Source: Isochrysis galbana
Lineage: Eukaryota; Haptophyta; Isochrysidales; Isochrysidaceae
Assembly (NCBI GenBank): GCA_018136815.1
Contig: CM030934.1
Span: 838,979 to 902,978, forward strand
Direction of reading: 5' to 3'
DNA length: 64,000 nt
Shown here: positions 20,640 through 32,612 of the stretch, piece by piece
Position numbering within the stretch: position 1 is the stretch's first letter
How the letters are laid out: each line of letters starts with the position of its first letter
Notes under the pieces: generated by a model
Seen by the model: the letters and a program-made list of their open reading frames with translations, nothing else
The model's database searches: none
Told to the model about the DNA's origin: nothing
Translations under genes and position numbers: made by a program

Positions 20640-20935
20640 AGTGTTGACGTGAGTGTGGTGTCATCTCGTCGGTCCATCGGCCCCTAACCGTCTGTCGTCT
20701 GTCGTTCGTCGTTCGTCGCTCTCGTTCTCGTTCTCGTTCCCGTTCTCGTCCCTCGTTCTCAACACTACCTCAATACCAAACCTCTCCACTCCCTCAGCCT
20801 CAGCCTATCCGTCCCGATCCGCGATCCGCCCAGCCATGTCCGCTCTGTCGTCGCGCTCGCCCTCGCCCAAGCCCGTCCTCCCGCCTTTCTCTGCTGAGGA
20901 GGTGGTCCAGCCCGTCATTCCATCACTATCGCGCT
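20640..20935 (+). repeat. Retroelement leader/gag-start-like repeat, second copy
   Basis: After a CGTTCTCGTTCTCGTT-type leader, an ATG at 20836 opens SRSPSPKPVLPPFSAEEVVQ, nearly identical to 16672 onward. The frame then diverges at about 20930. It is a truncated copy. Confidence 0.5.
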
Positions 20936-21551
20936 GGCTGCCAGGGAGCAGCCAGGGCGGCAACAAAAAGCAGGAAGGTCATGACAGACAGTGAGTGAGA
21001 TAGTGCTACAGGGGTGGAGTCTAGAACCTGGGACACCTGGTGGCACTGCAGATCTCACGAAGATACCTTTGGGCCACGGTGTCTCAACAACACTCACAAC
21101 GAGCACAAAACCTTACATATACCCCACCGCGGTTCTTTGGATAATACTTTGAGACAAACAGGAAGGCGCGCGAGGGAAGAGAGAAGGAACCGGGCTAGGG
21201 CTAAGAAAAAACCAGGCCTGAGGTTGCGGCCTCTAAACCGAAGACGACGGAAGAAGGAGGGGGGGGGGGGGGGGCAGTGAGTATGGAGTATGGGGCAAAG
21301 GGCGATGGATTCGATTTCCGGGGGGAAGTGTCCTAGTAGCAGTAGTATGCCACTTCAAGAGTTTTCTTTTACATGTGCGGGTATTATTTATAGTCCAGGA
21401 CTTGCATGTGCCACAAAACTCATTCAGACAGCGAGCGAGCTGCGAGTTGATTTGGTAGCTCGACGTTCTGAGAGAAATCAATAGAGCTCCACGAGAGAGA
21501 GAGAAAGGAAAGGGCGGGAAGGGATCCAGCCAGCTTGGTGGGCCAGCTGGG

Positions 21552-24500
21552 GTGGCGGTGTGGGAGGCGTGGTGGAGGGGCCACTTGCACCCGGGGTTTC
21601 TGAGCGGCTTCCCGTGCGAGCGCGGCGCTCTTGTTTGGGCCCCGTGTTTAGCCTACGCCCGTCGTTCACCTCGCTCTCCACCTCGCTCTACGATCGAGCC
21701 GCTGTCGCCCAAGCAGGGGCTCCTGGGGCTTGCCTTGGCGGCGGGCGTCACGGAGCCCCCGAGACTGCCCCGCAGGAGAGCCGGACGGCCACCGCCGTAT
21801 TGCCCGCGGCACCGCACGCCGATGCGGAGGGAGGAAGTGTTCAAAGAGGGTCGCAATCAAGGAAGATACTTCTGTGCGTGCCTGTGCCCGTCCCTATGCG
21901 CAGTGATGCACAGCCCATCTACCACTCGAATCGCAGCCACCTCATTCACCCCGTGCCGGTCATCGTGGTGAATGCAGATCGCTGTTATGTGAATGGTCGT
22001 GGAGAGTGGCAGTGCACAAGCTTCTGCTGGGGTATCGAAATGCCTGAGCCATGCCGTCTGACGGAGGCCATCGCTGACCACAATGCGTCTGCGTGCCCAT
22101 TCGGATGTGATTCTGCGGCTGTACTGGGATCTGCAGCCTCATGTCATTCAGCTCCCTTGCTTTCTGTCGAGACAGCAGATCCACGACCAACGCCTCAGCG
22201 ATCAGCTTCCCTTCTTGCAGCGCCTCGTGCTTCAGGCCGAAACCGTTGCCCGCCAATGGTGCCTTCGAAGCAGGCTCAGCCGAAGATCCACACACACTCA
22301 AAGTATGTTCCAGTCTTGGCGCTTCCACAAACCGATCGAACAAGCAGCGCGGTATTCCACCATCTAGATGGGCTGGCCGCGGCGCAGACTCTGCCATTGA
22401 GAAGCTGGCCAGACAACGATGTCCAGAGTAAGCCATCCTTCCCGGTGACACATGGGCGCGATGTTTGTGCTTCGGCTGGCAGGTGTGATTCGCCCTCAAT
22501 GGAGGTGGAGACGGCTGCACTTGGCGTTTCCTTTGAGAGTCACGTTCGACGACCATCGACAGCGAATGTCGGAGACCATTCTTGGATACATCCTCGCCGG
22601 CGAAACTTTTTGGCTACATCACGTGACGACCTCAAAGATCAGACAGATCGCTGTGTACAAGAAGCTCTGTCTTTGACTCCACATGCTCAGATTGGACTGC
22701 CAACCTCCAAAAGTCAAGTCCACACATTGCCTTCTGATGCATTATGCACGCCATTGGATTTTTTCCCGAAGCATTCCACGCCCTCCGAGGGCAGAGCTGC
22801 AGCGCAACCTGAGAAGCGACCGCCAGAAAGCAGAAAATCAGGCGAGACGGTAGGGGAAGTGAGCTTATGCGCAACGCATGCCCCACAATTGAGGGAAAAC
22901 CAAACGCAGGCGACTTCAGGCTCGTCAATCTCAGGTCGGTGCGAGAATGCGCTGGAAGACCAATCCTTCGGACTTAGCGGCATCGAGACGGAAGACGACG
23001 CATACGATCTCGGGGATACGCGTGGGAGCGCATGCAAGAAAGCGCACCGGGGATGGTCTCCTTCAAGCAACAAGGGCTCGAGCGATGACTACAATCTATC
23101 CGATCTCTTAGCTGCGGCTGAAGACAACAAGTCGTCGGTCCTCGGTCAGTCCACGGCCAGGGAACAGGATCAAAGTGACCCGCGTCCAGCAATACCACCC
23201 GACGCTATTGCTCCATCCGCGCCGGCAATCGCACAGCGAAGGGAAGTTTGTCTGAGGTCTTCTGTCCTTGTGCCCATGCCATGTTTGGCAGAGAAGACGT
23301 GCGGGCGAAGCGCCACGGCATGCTCAGATGTTTCCTCCATGGAGGTCAACTTATCAGTTGAAGCGGTTTGTGCGCGTCTCCGTTTACCTGCTGAGGTTGC
23401 CCTAATTTGTCGGTCAGAGTTGCGCATATCGCGCCTGCATGATTGGCAGGCGTCATGCTTGGCTCTTCCTGGAGTAGGGGATGGCCACTCTTTGGTGTTC
23501 TCTAGCCCGACGTCAGGTGGAAAGTCGCTGGTGGCTGAACTCTTGCTGGCACGAATGCTCGTGCGCAAGTCAGGGAAGGCGATTGTTATATTGCCATTTG
23601 TCTCCCTAGTGGAAGAGGTTGCTGAACGCCTCTCACGCCTCTTGTCTCCGATCGTCTCGAGGGCATTCACTTCAGGAGTGGGCCGGAAACGTCGCCGAGC
23701 AAGGCCAGTGAAAGTGGAGGCTTGCCATGGCTCACGCCACTCAGTGGGCTTCGATGCCTGCGATGTTGCTGTGTGCACCATCGAAAAGGCGCACGTGATT
23801 ATCAATCGTCTTGTTATGGAGGGGCGCCTAGCCGAGTTGAAAATGGTAGTTGTGGACGAGGTTCACATGTTAAGCGATCCGAGCAGAGGTTACCTTTTGG
23901 AGCTCGTCCTATCCAAACTCAGATTTGTGGATGTTCATGCTGCCACACGCGCATCAATGCTGCATGGTGCCCGGCCACGGGGTGCGATGCTAAACGAAGA
24001 TGAGGTGGATGCAGGTAACAATCAGCGGGCGGTAGCAGTTAGGGCACATTTAGACCATCCTATCGAATATGAACCTCCTCGACAGCTCGTCCTAATGTCC
24101 GCCACCCTTACTAACGGTCGTGAGCTTGCAATCTGGCTCGGCGCCGTGTTCTTCGAGGCAAATTGGCGGCCCGTGACCTTGCAGCAATACGTTAAGTTTG
24201 GGGACAGACTCGCTCGCTTCGACTCAACGTGCTGCGCCCTTCGATGGGACTCGAGTCACGAGGATGTTCGAGTCTTGTCACCCCTTACCGACGACGATCC
24301 GTCGCATCTTGCCATGCTGTGCGCAGAAATCACTCACGGCGTTGCGTCATCTGCGGTGGCGTCCGGGGCTCAAGCAACTTCGTCAATCATTCCAATCACA
24401 CGTGCGCCAATCACCAGTGGGGACGTGCTAGTGTTTTGTCCGACGAAGAAAGCCGCCGAGGGTGCGGCGATGCACTTGGCACGGTCATATGCGGTAGCTG

Positions 24501-27500
24501 CGCTCGGTGCTCCCGATGAGGTGCTTGAACAGCGTTCAAGATTACTCGCTCACCTGGCTCGGCTAGCCCCAGCCATGTCGGGCCAAACGCCGTGGCTGGA
24601 TGTGCTTCGCACAACGCTGCCGCATGGCGTAGCATTTCATCACGCTGGACTATCAATTGAAGCCAGAGAGCTTATTGAGGCCGGCTTCCGTCGTCCTGCG
24701 ACCATTTGCATACTTTGTTGTACTTCTACGCTTGCTGCAGGCGTCAATTTGCCATGTCAGCGTGTGCTGATCACGACATGTTTGTGGTATGGCGCGTCGA
24801 ACATACGTGGGCGACGAGCACTTTCAGCTGGCGCTAGCCCCTCGGCTTGGTTGACAGCCCCCGCTTCTTCTATGGAAAAGTCCTTCATCACCCCAGCCTC
24901 ACACCGTCAGATGTCCGGCCGCGCCGGGCGGATGGGGTTGGCGGAACGAGGTGACGCCATTCTCTTCGTCAATTCATCAGCGGAGGCTGCGTCGGCCGAG
25001 GCAATGCTCCGCGCTCCGCCAGACCCAGTCCGGTCACGCATGGTTGCTGGGGCCCCAGAGGTTGTGCGCCGCTTTGCTCTTGAGACGGTGGCATGTGGCC
25101 AGGCGAATGACTCCGACAAGCTGCTTCGCGCACTACGTTGTACTATGGCATATGCACAGCTGGCGTCAGCTGCGGAGGTAGAAGCACTGACGGCGTCTCT
25201 CAAAACCGAGCTGGTGTACCTCGTCAAACTGCGCTTTTTGGAACACGACGCTAGCACACGAGCATGGGCGCCAACACCATTGGGGAGAGCGGTCTACACA
25301 TCGGGGCTTCACCCCGATGAAGCTGCTGCGTTGCACGAGGCGCTTCAAGGCGCACTGGCGAGGTTTCGTTGTGCGGACGACTTACATCTGGTGCTGCAGC
25401 TGACCCCCCCGAGGCAGGTAGAAGAGGCCTTTGCATCCGAGGAGAGATGGGAAAGGTGAGCTTTGTTTGCTGTGGCACAGGGCAAATGACATGCCGCGTG
25501 TCTTGCAACTGCATTCGTGACTGAGCTCCGCCCGACATTGTTCCAACCCGAATGTGTTGCACTCTGTAGTTTGAACGCAGCCCTTGATCGTCTCAATTCC
25601 GACCAGCTCGACCTTGCTCATTCTATCGGTGTGCATCCAGAGTACGTCCAGTTGATGTGTCATCATCCTGGACGTGGCATGCAGCGAAGTCACTATGATG
25701 CGGCCTGCGCACGCTTCTGGGCTGCTCTTTTGCTTCGGAAACTGTCCCATGGCCATTCCGTGCATGCTGTTGCTGTGCTGTCAGGTGTGGCAGTCGGAGT
25801 GCTGCAGGGTTTGCAGGCGGCCGCTGCCACGTTCGCAGGTCAAGTCAAGGCATTTTGCTATGAGGCAGGATACCATAGCTTCGCAGATGTCGTTGGTAGT
25901 TGGCAGCTCCGCATGGAATATGGAGGGAAGGAGATCGACATCGAACCATTGATGCGCATAAAGGGTGTGCGTGATAGTCGAGCGAGACAACTTGCTCGCG
26001 CAGGTTTTTCTACGGTCGAACGTGTGGCTAGAGCATCGGAACCTGACTTGCTTAAGGCCTTGATCAGGGGCGAGGCGACTTCGAGTGCAATGCGCGGGGA
26101 GGCGGCCGAAGCGATCCTCATCGCTGCAGTGCGGAAGATGCAGCGGCACGCTCGGAGGCTCTTGGCCTTAGATAGCGCGCCCGGCATTGGCCCATCTGAC
26201 CTTCGACTTGGTGTTGGCTTCCCTTCTAGGCGAAGTACTCTACGCGGCTCATCGCAACCAGAGCGACGGACTTTTCCCGATGCATGTAGTGGAGTGCGGC
26301 GCGGCCTACCTTTTGAGCTCATACATGCCGGGGAGCGATACGGCACCTGGGAAGCAGTCGTTGCAGAATGGGAGGGGGCTGCTGCGTTCAGTTGGGCAGC
26401 ACTTACCGCCGACGATGGTAACATCCGAGGGCTTGCAATTTGCTGGAGAGCGGATGTCGTGTATTGGGTCCCTTTCTCGTTTAATGGCCATTGGTCGGCA
26501 TGCAGGGAGACCTATGAAGACCACTTTCTGCAAGACGTCCGGCGTGTATTCTCTAAAAGCGCTCGAAAAGCTACCTACGGTGCTGCAGGTCTTTTGTCTC
26601 CGCTCCTCTCCATCGGAGTCAGGGTGGCCCCGCCATTGATCGACGTGCAAGTCGCAGGAGGGTTGCTGTGGCCATTGAGCAATCGTCCTTTTGACCTTAT
26701 CTCCCTAGCTTCTTCTTGGCTAGGCCCCTCGTCCTCATACGTCACAATCAGCCCATCATGCACCGGACACGAACTTGCAGCTGTGAGAGCTTCGCAGATC
26801 CTACTCTTGATGCATAGACTTGCTCTTCCTCTTACGAATGCTCGCCTCCACCAGCCTTGTCGGGCACTTTGCGATGTCACCACAGCAGCCCTCATGCCAC
26901 TCGGCTGTGGCGTTCTACCGATTTCCATCGCGACATTGGAGAGACTCCATTCAGCCTTAGTAACAAGACTCCGAGCTCTTGACCTTGCGGCTGCAGAGGT
27001 CTGCTTAAAGCTTCCCCTGAGCGTGATCTCAGCAGAAATCCGTGCGCAGCTCCAGGCGCCGAGCGAATGGACGACCGAGATGAGCAGTCTACCCTCGACT
27101 GGAGCCCACCCTTTTGGAGGAAACGGCGTGTCGACCGCGTTAGATTCTAGTGACGTTCCGAGTCGTCTTTCTGACACTTCACGAGAGATTGTTGACGCAC
27201 TGCTGAAGTTCTTGGCCGATTTGAATGAGGTTGGTCCCGATTTGAGAATTCAGGGCGAGCTTGCGACCGAACGGCTACTCTTGCGCCTCGCCCCACAGGA
27301 ACCTCTTGCGAGGCTTCTTTTGGAGCAAAGGTGGATAACTATAAGGGTTCGAGCATTGCGTCATCTGGCCCGGCGTGCCAGCACGATGGCAAAGAGTATT
27401 CGGGGTGATGGGTTGCTCGGTGCCACATCGCGCCGCATGGGCAATGAGGAATCGGGCGAGACAAATACTAGTGCTGCAACCTGCGTTCATCGCGTGGTGC

Positions 27501-28882
27501 ATTTACCTCTCGCGCTTGCTCCAGATCCACGCCGTGGCGGATTGTCGCCTGCCGACGAGGTGATGGTTCACTTCTTCCCGTCTATAAGCCCACCCAACCC
27601 TGCGATCCTCCCAGAGGTTTCGACGATTTTGGAGCCTGCTTTTGCACACAGCGCGATAGTCGCACGGATGCACGCTGCCGCCTCCGCACCTGCCTCGTGT
27701 CCCTTGGGCGAGGGGCAAAACAAAGACGATGGTCACTGTGACTCATTTAGCCGTGTCGCTGCGATACCATCCGCACATCCGGACGTGCAGGAAGTGAGCC
27801 CCGCCGATGGCGACAATCCGGTTGCCGTTATGACAACAGTGCCCAAGTTCTCACACACGCCCAAGCTGTACGAAGTGATGCAGATACCGAGTTATCTAGC
27901 AAAGGTCGAAGTAGAGCTTCCCAATATTCTGCTGGTCATGCTAGCTCATCACAGCGGCGATCCGAATCTCGCTTGGGCGGCTCGAGCTACGCAATTGATG
28001 TCTTCTGCCCCAACGGCCCCCGCCAAATCGCGTGCGGTATCGAGCTTTGTTGCTCCTCTCACGCCCGAGGAGCCACCTGTACATCGTGAAACCAATCCTC
28101 TGGATATGGTAGCTTTCACAGCGGCCAGGATTTTCCGTCGTCCGGCCCTTGAATTATCCGCTCGGGAGATTGACGTCGTGCGGTACGCTTGGGAAGCACT
28201 CTTTGCAGGATACTTGTGCGGGTGTAAGCCGCCGGAAGCCGCCGGGGGTTGTGGCTCAAGCCTTGACACGTCAAGTGGCATGCTTTCCACCTTCGGTCAG
28301 GGCACGGCCACGCCCAGTTCGACGGGATCGAGGCCAAATTCCTTTCATAGAATGGCAGACCCTGTGTGGTCCTGTCTTTGCGATGCCTTCCCTTCGGTCG
28401 CCGACCTAGACCAGAAGCTGCGCACTCCTTTGGCAGCTGTGACAACGGTCGGTGGGCGGCCTTTTCGTCTAGATCCTTCGCGCCCGAAGTGTGTTTTTGA
28501 GCGCGAGCAAGTAGACGCGCGCCTGCTGGGCATGCTATGCGAGGCTTCTGCCCGAGACATATCCGTCGGCTTGCTCTGTCGGCTATCGCCAATTCTGGAC
28601 TCCGTTGCAATCCCAGGCTATAACGACACGTTGGAAGCCTCGGGAGTAATTCATGGCAATCCTCGAACCAATAGTCCAGAGACCCGGGCGCACCTCCTTA
28701 CGCACACAGCCTCAGCTCTTCTCTTTGCGGTACCGCTCTGTGCTGTGCAAAATCTCAAGGCGACACTGCCCTCCGCCGCCACATCAGCTCTCCATAAAAT
28801 CGCATATGAATACGGCATTGAGTTGCCCGTCTCTGCAGCCGTTCGCGTGGCGGACACATTGGAGCGGCCGTCTCGGCCATGA
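21552..28882 (+). CDS. POLQ-like protein: active-looking helicase, dead polymerase domain
   Basis: Most similar to the helicase-polymerase of theta-mediated end joining (POLQ/TEBICHI). Exons: 22691-25455 and 25570-28882 (phase-2 intron 25456-25569); upstream 22483-22622 and an exon ending at 22302, joined by phase-matching introns 22303-22482 and 22623-22690; before them 21978-? and ?-21873, which together encode a GRF zinc finger. Helicase motifs are intact: SPTSGGKS, VVDEVHML, LMSATLT, HHAGLSIEARELIEAGFRR, CTSTLAAGVNLP, QMSGRAGR. A helix-hairpin-like IEPLMRIKGVRDSRARQLAR, a degenerate exonuclease-like domain and a family-A polymerase fold follow, but the catalytic motifs A, B and C are all substituted. 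The true start and the join between about 22031 and 22083 are unresolved: the frame shifts and no intron fits without losing a zinc ligand. About 2,100-2,200 residues. Alternatives: a paralogue of a separate active POLQ, or a decaying gene, though long frames are open. Confidence 0.85.
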
Positions 28883-29829
28883 GGTGATGATAGCCTCATG
28901 ACAGCCTCGGACGAGTCTCTTTTGAGAATAAGTCGATGGCGCGAGTTGACTAGATTGGCACGCCTTGCTTCTCATTCCTCGATTACTATTACACGAGCGC
29001 TGGCAAGCTCGTGAACTAGTATGCGATTGCGAATATGCCTGTTCACGAATGGCTGCCACTACTATTGGCATGACCACAGAAGGTTCTTCTACCGCAACAG
29101 CTCTAGAATCCATGCCACCTCTCGTGTTATGTGGCACTCGAGACGTATCCCTATTATACTTCCTTAGGAGCGCATATACCTTGTGGTTGTCATGGTGTTG
29201 ATGTAATTTCCGTTGATGATGCCGCTTAGACGATGATGATTGGATGATGACGTTGTTCATGAAAGTGTATTGAAGCGGTGCGTTGTGCGGGGCTCATGTA
29301 AATCACTCTCCGGAAGTCGTGCCTGAGCTAGTGTTTTTGTGTCTTGTTCGTCGTTTGTTTGACATGGGCGTCTATTTTGAAGTGACTCGTGGGTTGTTGA
29401 AGAGATGATGGGTGTGCTAGCTAGTGGTTAGCTGATCGGCGCTTTGGGCTATTGCCTAGGAAGAGACATAAAAACCTAAAACCTTTTAATATTCTTACCG
29501 CACTCGCGGCAAATGGAACCACTACCCACTACAAGTAGCACGTAGCATACTCTCTACACCCCCATTCCCCGGCCCTTCTCCCCCCGCCATCAGGCGGCTC
29601 CCCCCGTACACTACTAGGGGGATCGGGGTGGAGGGCTTAGATATGGTCCGGTGGCCCGCGCCACCCCCCGGTGATCTTTCCCCCCCTTCCTCCTGTGTCT
29701 CCGAGTGGGCGGCCCACTCTCTCTCGTCTTATCCTGTAAACAGGCGCGAGACTTACCGATTTTCCGGTGGGCGGAGCTCTCGCTCGCGCCCACCCCCTTT
29801 TCCGCGCGCTCTCTCCCCTCTCCTGCGGC
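28883..29829. other. Spacer, no gene seen
   Basis: 3' flank of the POLQ-like gene. A short AGAGACATAAAA word near 29463 recurs at 30237, next to the palindromic end of a dispersed repeat. No protein-like frame, tRNA or TIR pair was recognised. Confidence 0.45.
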
Positions 29830-30231
29830 ACGCGCGATGGCGCGCCTGCGGCAGGCCTCCAGCTGCCCTCTGGCGGCCCCTGGAGGCTCCTGGAGGCCAG
29901 CTCAGGGGGCAGAGGAGGCTAGGGCTGGGCCCTGGCCTCCCCTGCCTCTCCCTCGCTGGCGCTCCCGAGCCTCTGGGGCCCCCAGTCTGCATCTGTCTGC
30001 CTGTCGACCAGGGGGGGAGGGGGGATTGGAGCAATGGGCTGGTCACGAGGGGCCAGGATGGGCGAATGGGGCGAGCCTGTGGGGAAGGGAGTGGGTCAGT
30101 AGGGCAGTGGCCTCCTGGCAAGCCATCAGGCATGCCAGGAGGATGGGTGGTTCCTCCCCCATGGCAGGGGAGGAGTGGAGAGAGGGGGGGGCTCGTGCCC
30201 CCCCATGGGTCAACCAAGTATAAACTTAGTT
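29830..30231 (+). repeat. Dispersed GC-rich repeat with terminal palindrome, copy 2
   Basis: Same order of blocks as the inverted copy at 13717-14115: CCTCTGGCGGCCCCTGGAGG, AGCTCAGGGGGCAGAGGAGG, CCCCTGCCTCTCCCTCGCTG, GGTGGTTCCTCCCCCATGG, then GGCTCGTGCCCCCCCATGGG. It ends in an imperfect hairpin at 30212-30231 (AACCAAGT, ATAA, ACTTAGTT). It is non-coding. Confidence 0.6.
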
Positions 30232-30678
30232 GAGGAAGAGACATAAAATCTCCCGTGCGATCAACTGTCCCCCTCTTCCGAGTATCAGGCAACGCACCGT
30301 GCCCCTCCGTCCCCGTCCGGCCCCCGGCCCCTCCGTGCCCCTCCGGCCCCGTCCGGCCCCCGGCCGCCCCTCCGTCCCTCTGGGCCCCTCTCTTGCACTC
30401 TTGCATGCAACTCCGGACGGCACTCCTCTAGCCGGGCCTCTAGGGTCGATTGTCGATTGTCGATTTGGTTTTGAACAATTCGTGTTAATATGTAATAAGT
30501 TTACACCCTAGACAATACTCTCCCAGCGCGCGCGCGCGCGCGCGCACGTGTGTTCAGGGCGCGTAGTCGACGCGGAGTGTGAGATGTGAGATCGCTGATG
30601 GTTTTGGATTTGGCCCCTTGATGGTGAGGTTGGCAACTATCGTCTCTCTATCGATGAAGCGATAGGACCCATACCGGG

Positions 30679-31589
30679 TAGGGGTAGGCCATAATATGTA
30701 CATATCGTACTACATATTTGGGTACGATTCTGGCAAACTGATATGTCGTCATATTTGCTACATATTTGGGTGGCACGGGCCCGGGCGCCGGTAAATATTT
30801 GGGCGGGAGCTAGCGGGATAGGGGGGGGGGGGCGGAGGGGGAGGGCGCGGGGGGGCGCGGGGGGGGGGGGGGGCGGGGGGGCGAGGAGCGAGCGAGAGAG
30901 CATGCCAAGCGAGGCTCTCCCCCGGCTTGCCGGTTGCCGGCTTGCGCTGCCACGCCGGCCCGCGCGTCACAAATGCATTCGTGACATGCCACTCCGCCCC
31001 ACCCTCGCCTTCATTCAGGTGCGCTAGCAAGTGTCGTCGCTCGGGCCGCGCCACGACGTCCAGGAACAGCGCAAGCAGTTCCCCGGCGCGCGCGCCGGAG
31101 GGCTTCAAATCATTCTCTGTTCCCAACTTGGGCCATGGCTGCTAGGAGTGTCAGGTCTCTCTCTCCTAATTCGGCATCGTGTATCGTGTGAGCGTGTGTT
31201 TTCCTTGCTTGCGCATGCGTTTTCCCATCTGATCGGTCCACTACTTTGGCCGATCAGGTGTAGTCGTCCGTTATGTTGCGTTACAATAGCAGCAAACGTG
31301 AGAATGAGCGCTGCATGTGAGAGCGTGAAACGTGAGAGCACCCTTGGCTATGAAATGTGCCGTAAAACATAATGAGCGTATGCTACTTAGTAACACTCAC
31401 TATATCTATATCTACATATATATACGCTATGACTATTGACTATGACTATCGTGCCTATCTACCGCGGCGACGGGCGACGGGCGCATATCTACATATTTTC
31501 TACATATTTGGGTGAGAGCCTCGCATATAAATGACATATCGTGACGACATATTTGGGCACTTTTTTCTACATATTATGGCCTACCCCTA
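30679..31589. mobile_element. 911-bp hAT-type non-autonomous element
   Basis: The ends are perfect 22-bp TIRs (30679-30700 and 31568-31589) beginning TAGGGGTAGGCCATAATATG. ATACCGGG flanks both sides (30671-30678 and 31590-31597), an exact 8-bp target duplication typical of hAT. Subterminal regions carry repeated TACATATTTGGG words on both sides. The centre contains a G-run tract and GC-rich sequence but no transposase. It sits immediately upstream of a retroelement protease fragment and may have inserted into that older element. Confidence 0.9.
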
Positions 31590-31599
31590 ATACCGGGTA

Positions 31600-31968
31600 C
31601 AATGAATTCGCCCGTCGGTCGTGACCACTTCCCTCTTGTCCAGCCTACCCAACGACGCATGCGTCGAGCGGCTGCCACAAGCCGTAGTGACACCGCTTCA
31701 CGGTCCGGACGGCCTACCTCTTATCACGCGAGGCAAGGCTCGAATCGTTTTCTCCGTCGGTGGATTTCTCTTTCGTCATACGTTCATGGTGATTGAAGGC
31801 AACCCGATGCTGCTGCTCGGGAACGACTTCTTAGCTACGCACGCCGCTTCGATTCAGCTCGCCTCCGACAGCGCGGACGGCTCTATCACCCTCGGTGCTC
31901 CATCCACGGTGGCTCCTCTTGAGGTTAATGGCAGTCCAAGCCCCGACACATCGACCGGCTGGTCGTAG
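31600..31968 (+). pseudogene. Ty3-type retroelement protease fragment
   Basis: The plus-strand frame reads PSVVTTSLLSSLPNDACVER, then HGPDGLPLITRGKARIVFSV, FLFRHTFMVIEGNPMLLLGN and DFLATHAASIQLASDSADGS. This is collinear with the protease region of the intact pol at 42016-49500 just after its DTGAG motif. The active-site end is missing: homology begins right after the hAT-type element. The frame stops after about 115 residues with no RT. Confidence 0.8.
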
Positions 31969-32612
31969 GCACGCAGATGTCGTTGAGTGAAGAGACGCGA
32001 GCGGGGAATGGCCACTTACCGGCACGAAGTGACTGAGTGCAAGACCAGGGATCTCAATCTGTGTGCATGGGCGACGGGGCAAAGTATTGGTTGGGCAGGC
32101 GTATGGTGGGGTTCAACGTGGATTTGGCGTGATCGGGGCACGAGCTTTTCGTTACTGTCATCCCTGCTGGCATGCCTCGCTGCCTTATCAATGAGAGGGC
32201 ATGGCCTGTGTCCCACATGTGGACATGGGAAGTGGCGCAAGGCGCTGCTACAGGAGGAAGACGAGAACAGACCACTAGGGGCCGGTGCACCCCGTCCAAC
32301 CCGGCCCCCGGAACCTGGGCCCCTAAGTAGTAGCACGAGGGGAGTCGCCGCAAGGCGGGAAGTGAGGGAGAGAAAGGGAAATGGGCATGGCTACAGTAGT
32401 TAACCCCACGGCCACGCGCGAGGCGAGAATACTAAAAGGTTTTTTTTACCACAGAATTCGAAGGACAAGCTGCCCGTTGGAATTGTTCACATGTCGTGTG
32501 GTGTCGCGTACCTCGATCGCGCAGCAAAAGCATAAGGTAGAATGGGGTCGCGCCTTCCATTCGCCTCCATGTGACAATCTACTCTGCGTATTCTGGCTCG
32601 CATAAGCACAGC
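31969..32612. other. Spacer, no gene seen
   Basis: 3' flank of the minus-strand PSMD6 gene. No protein-like frame or repeat boundary was recognised. Confidence 0.4.

Noticed and set aside
22452-22676. Separate small gene upstream of POLQ-like
   Set aside because: A phase-0 intron at 22623-22690 joins this frame to the helicase exon, so it is better read as part of the same gene.
25517-25569. Direct use of the open frame from 25517 as exon start
   Set aside because: The acceptor at 25568-25569 restores phase and gives the expected spacing to the conserved helical region, whereas starting at 25517 does not.
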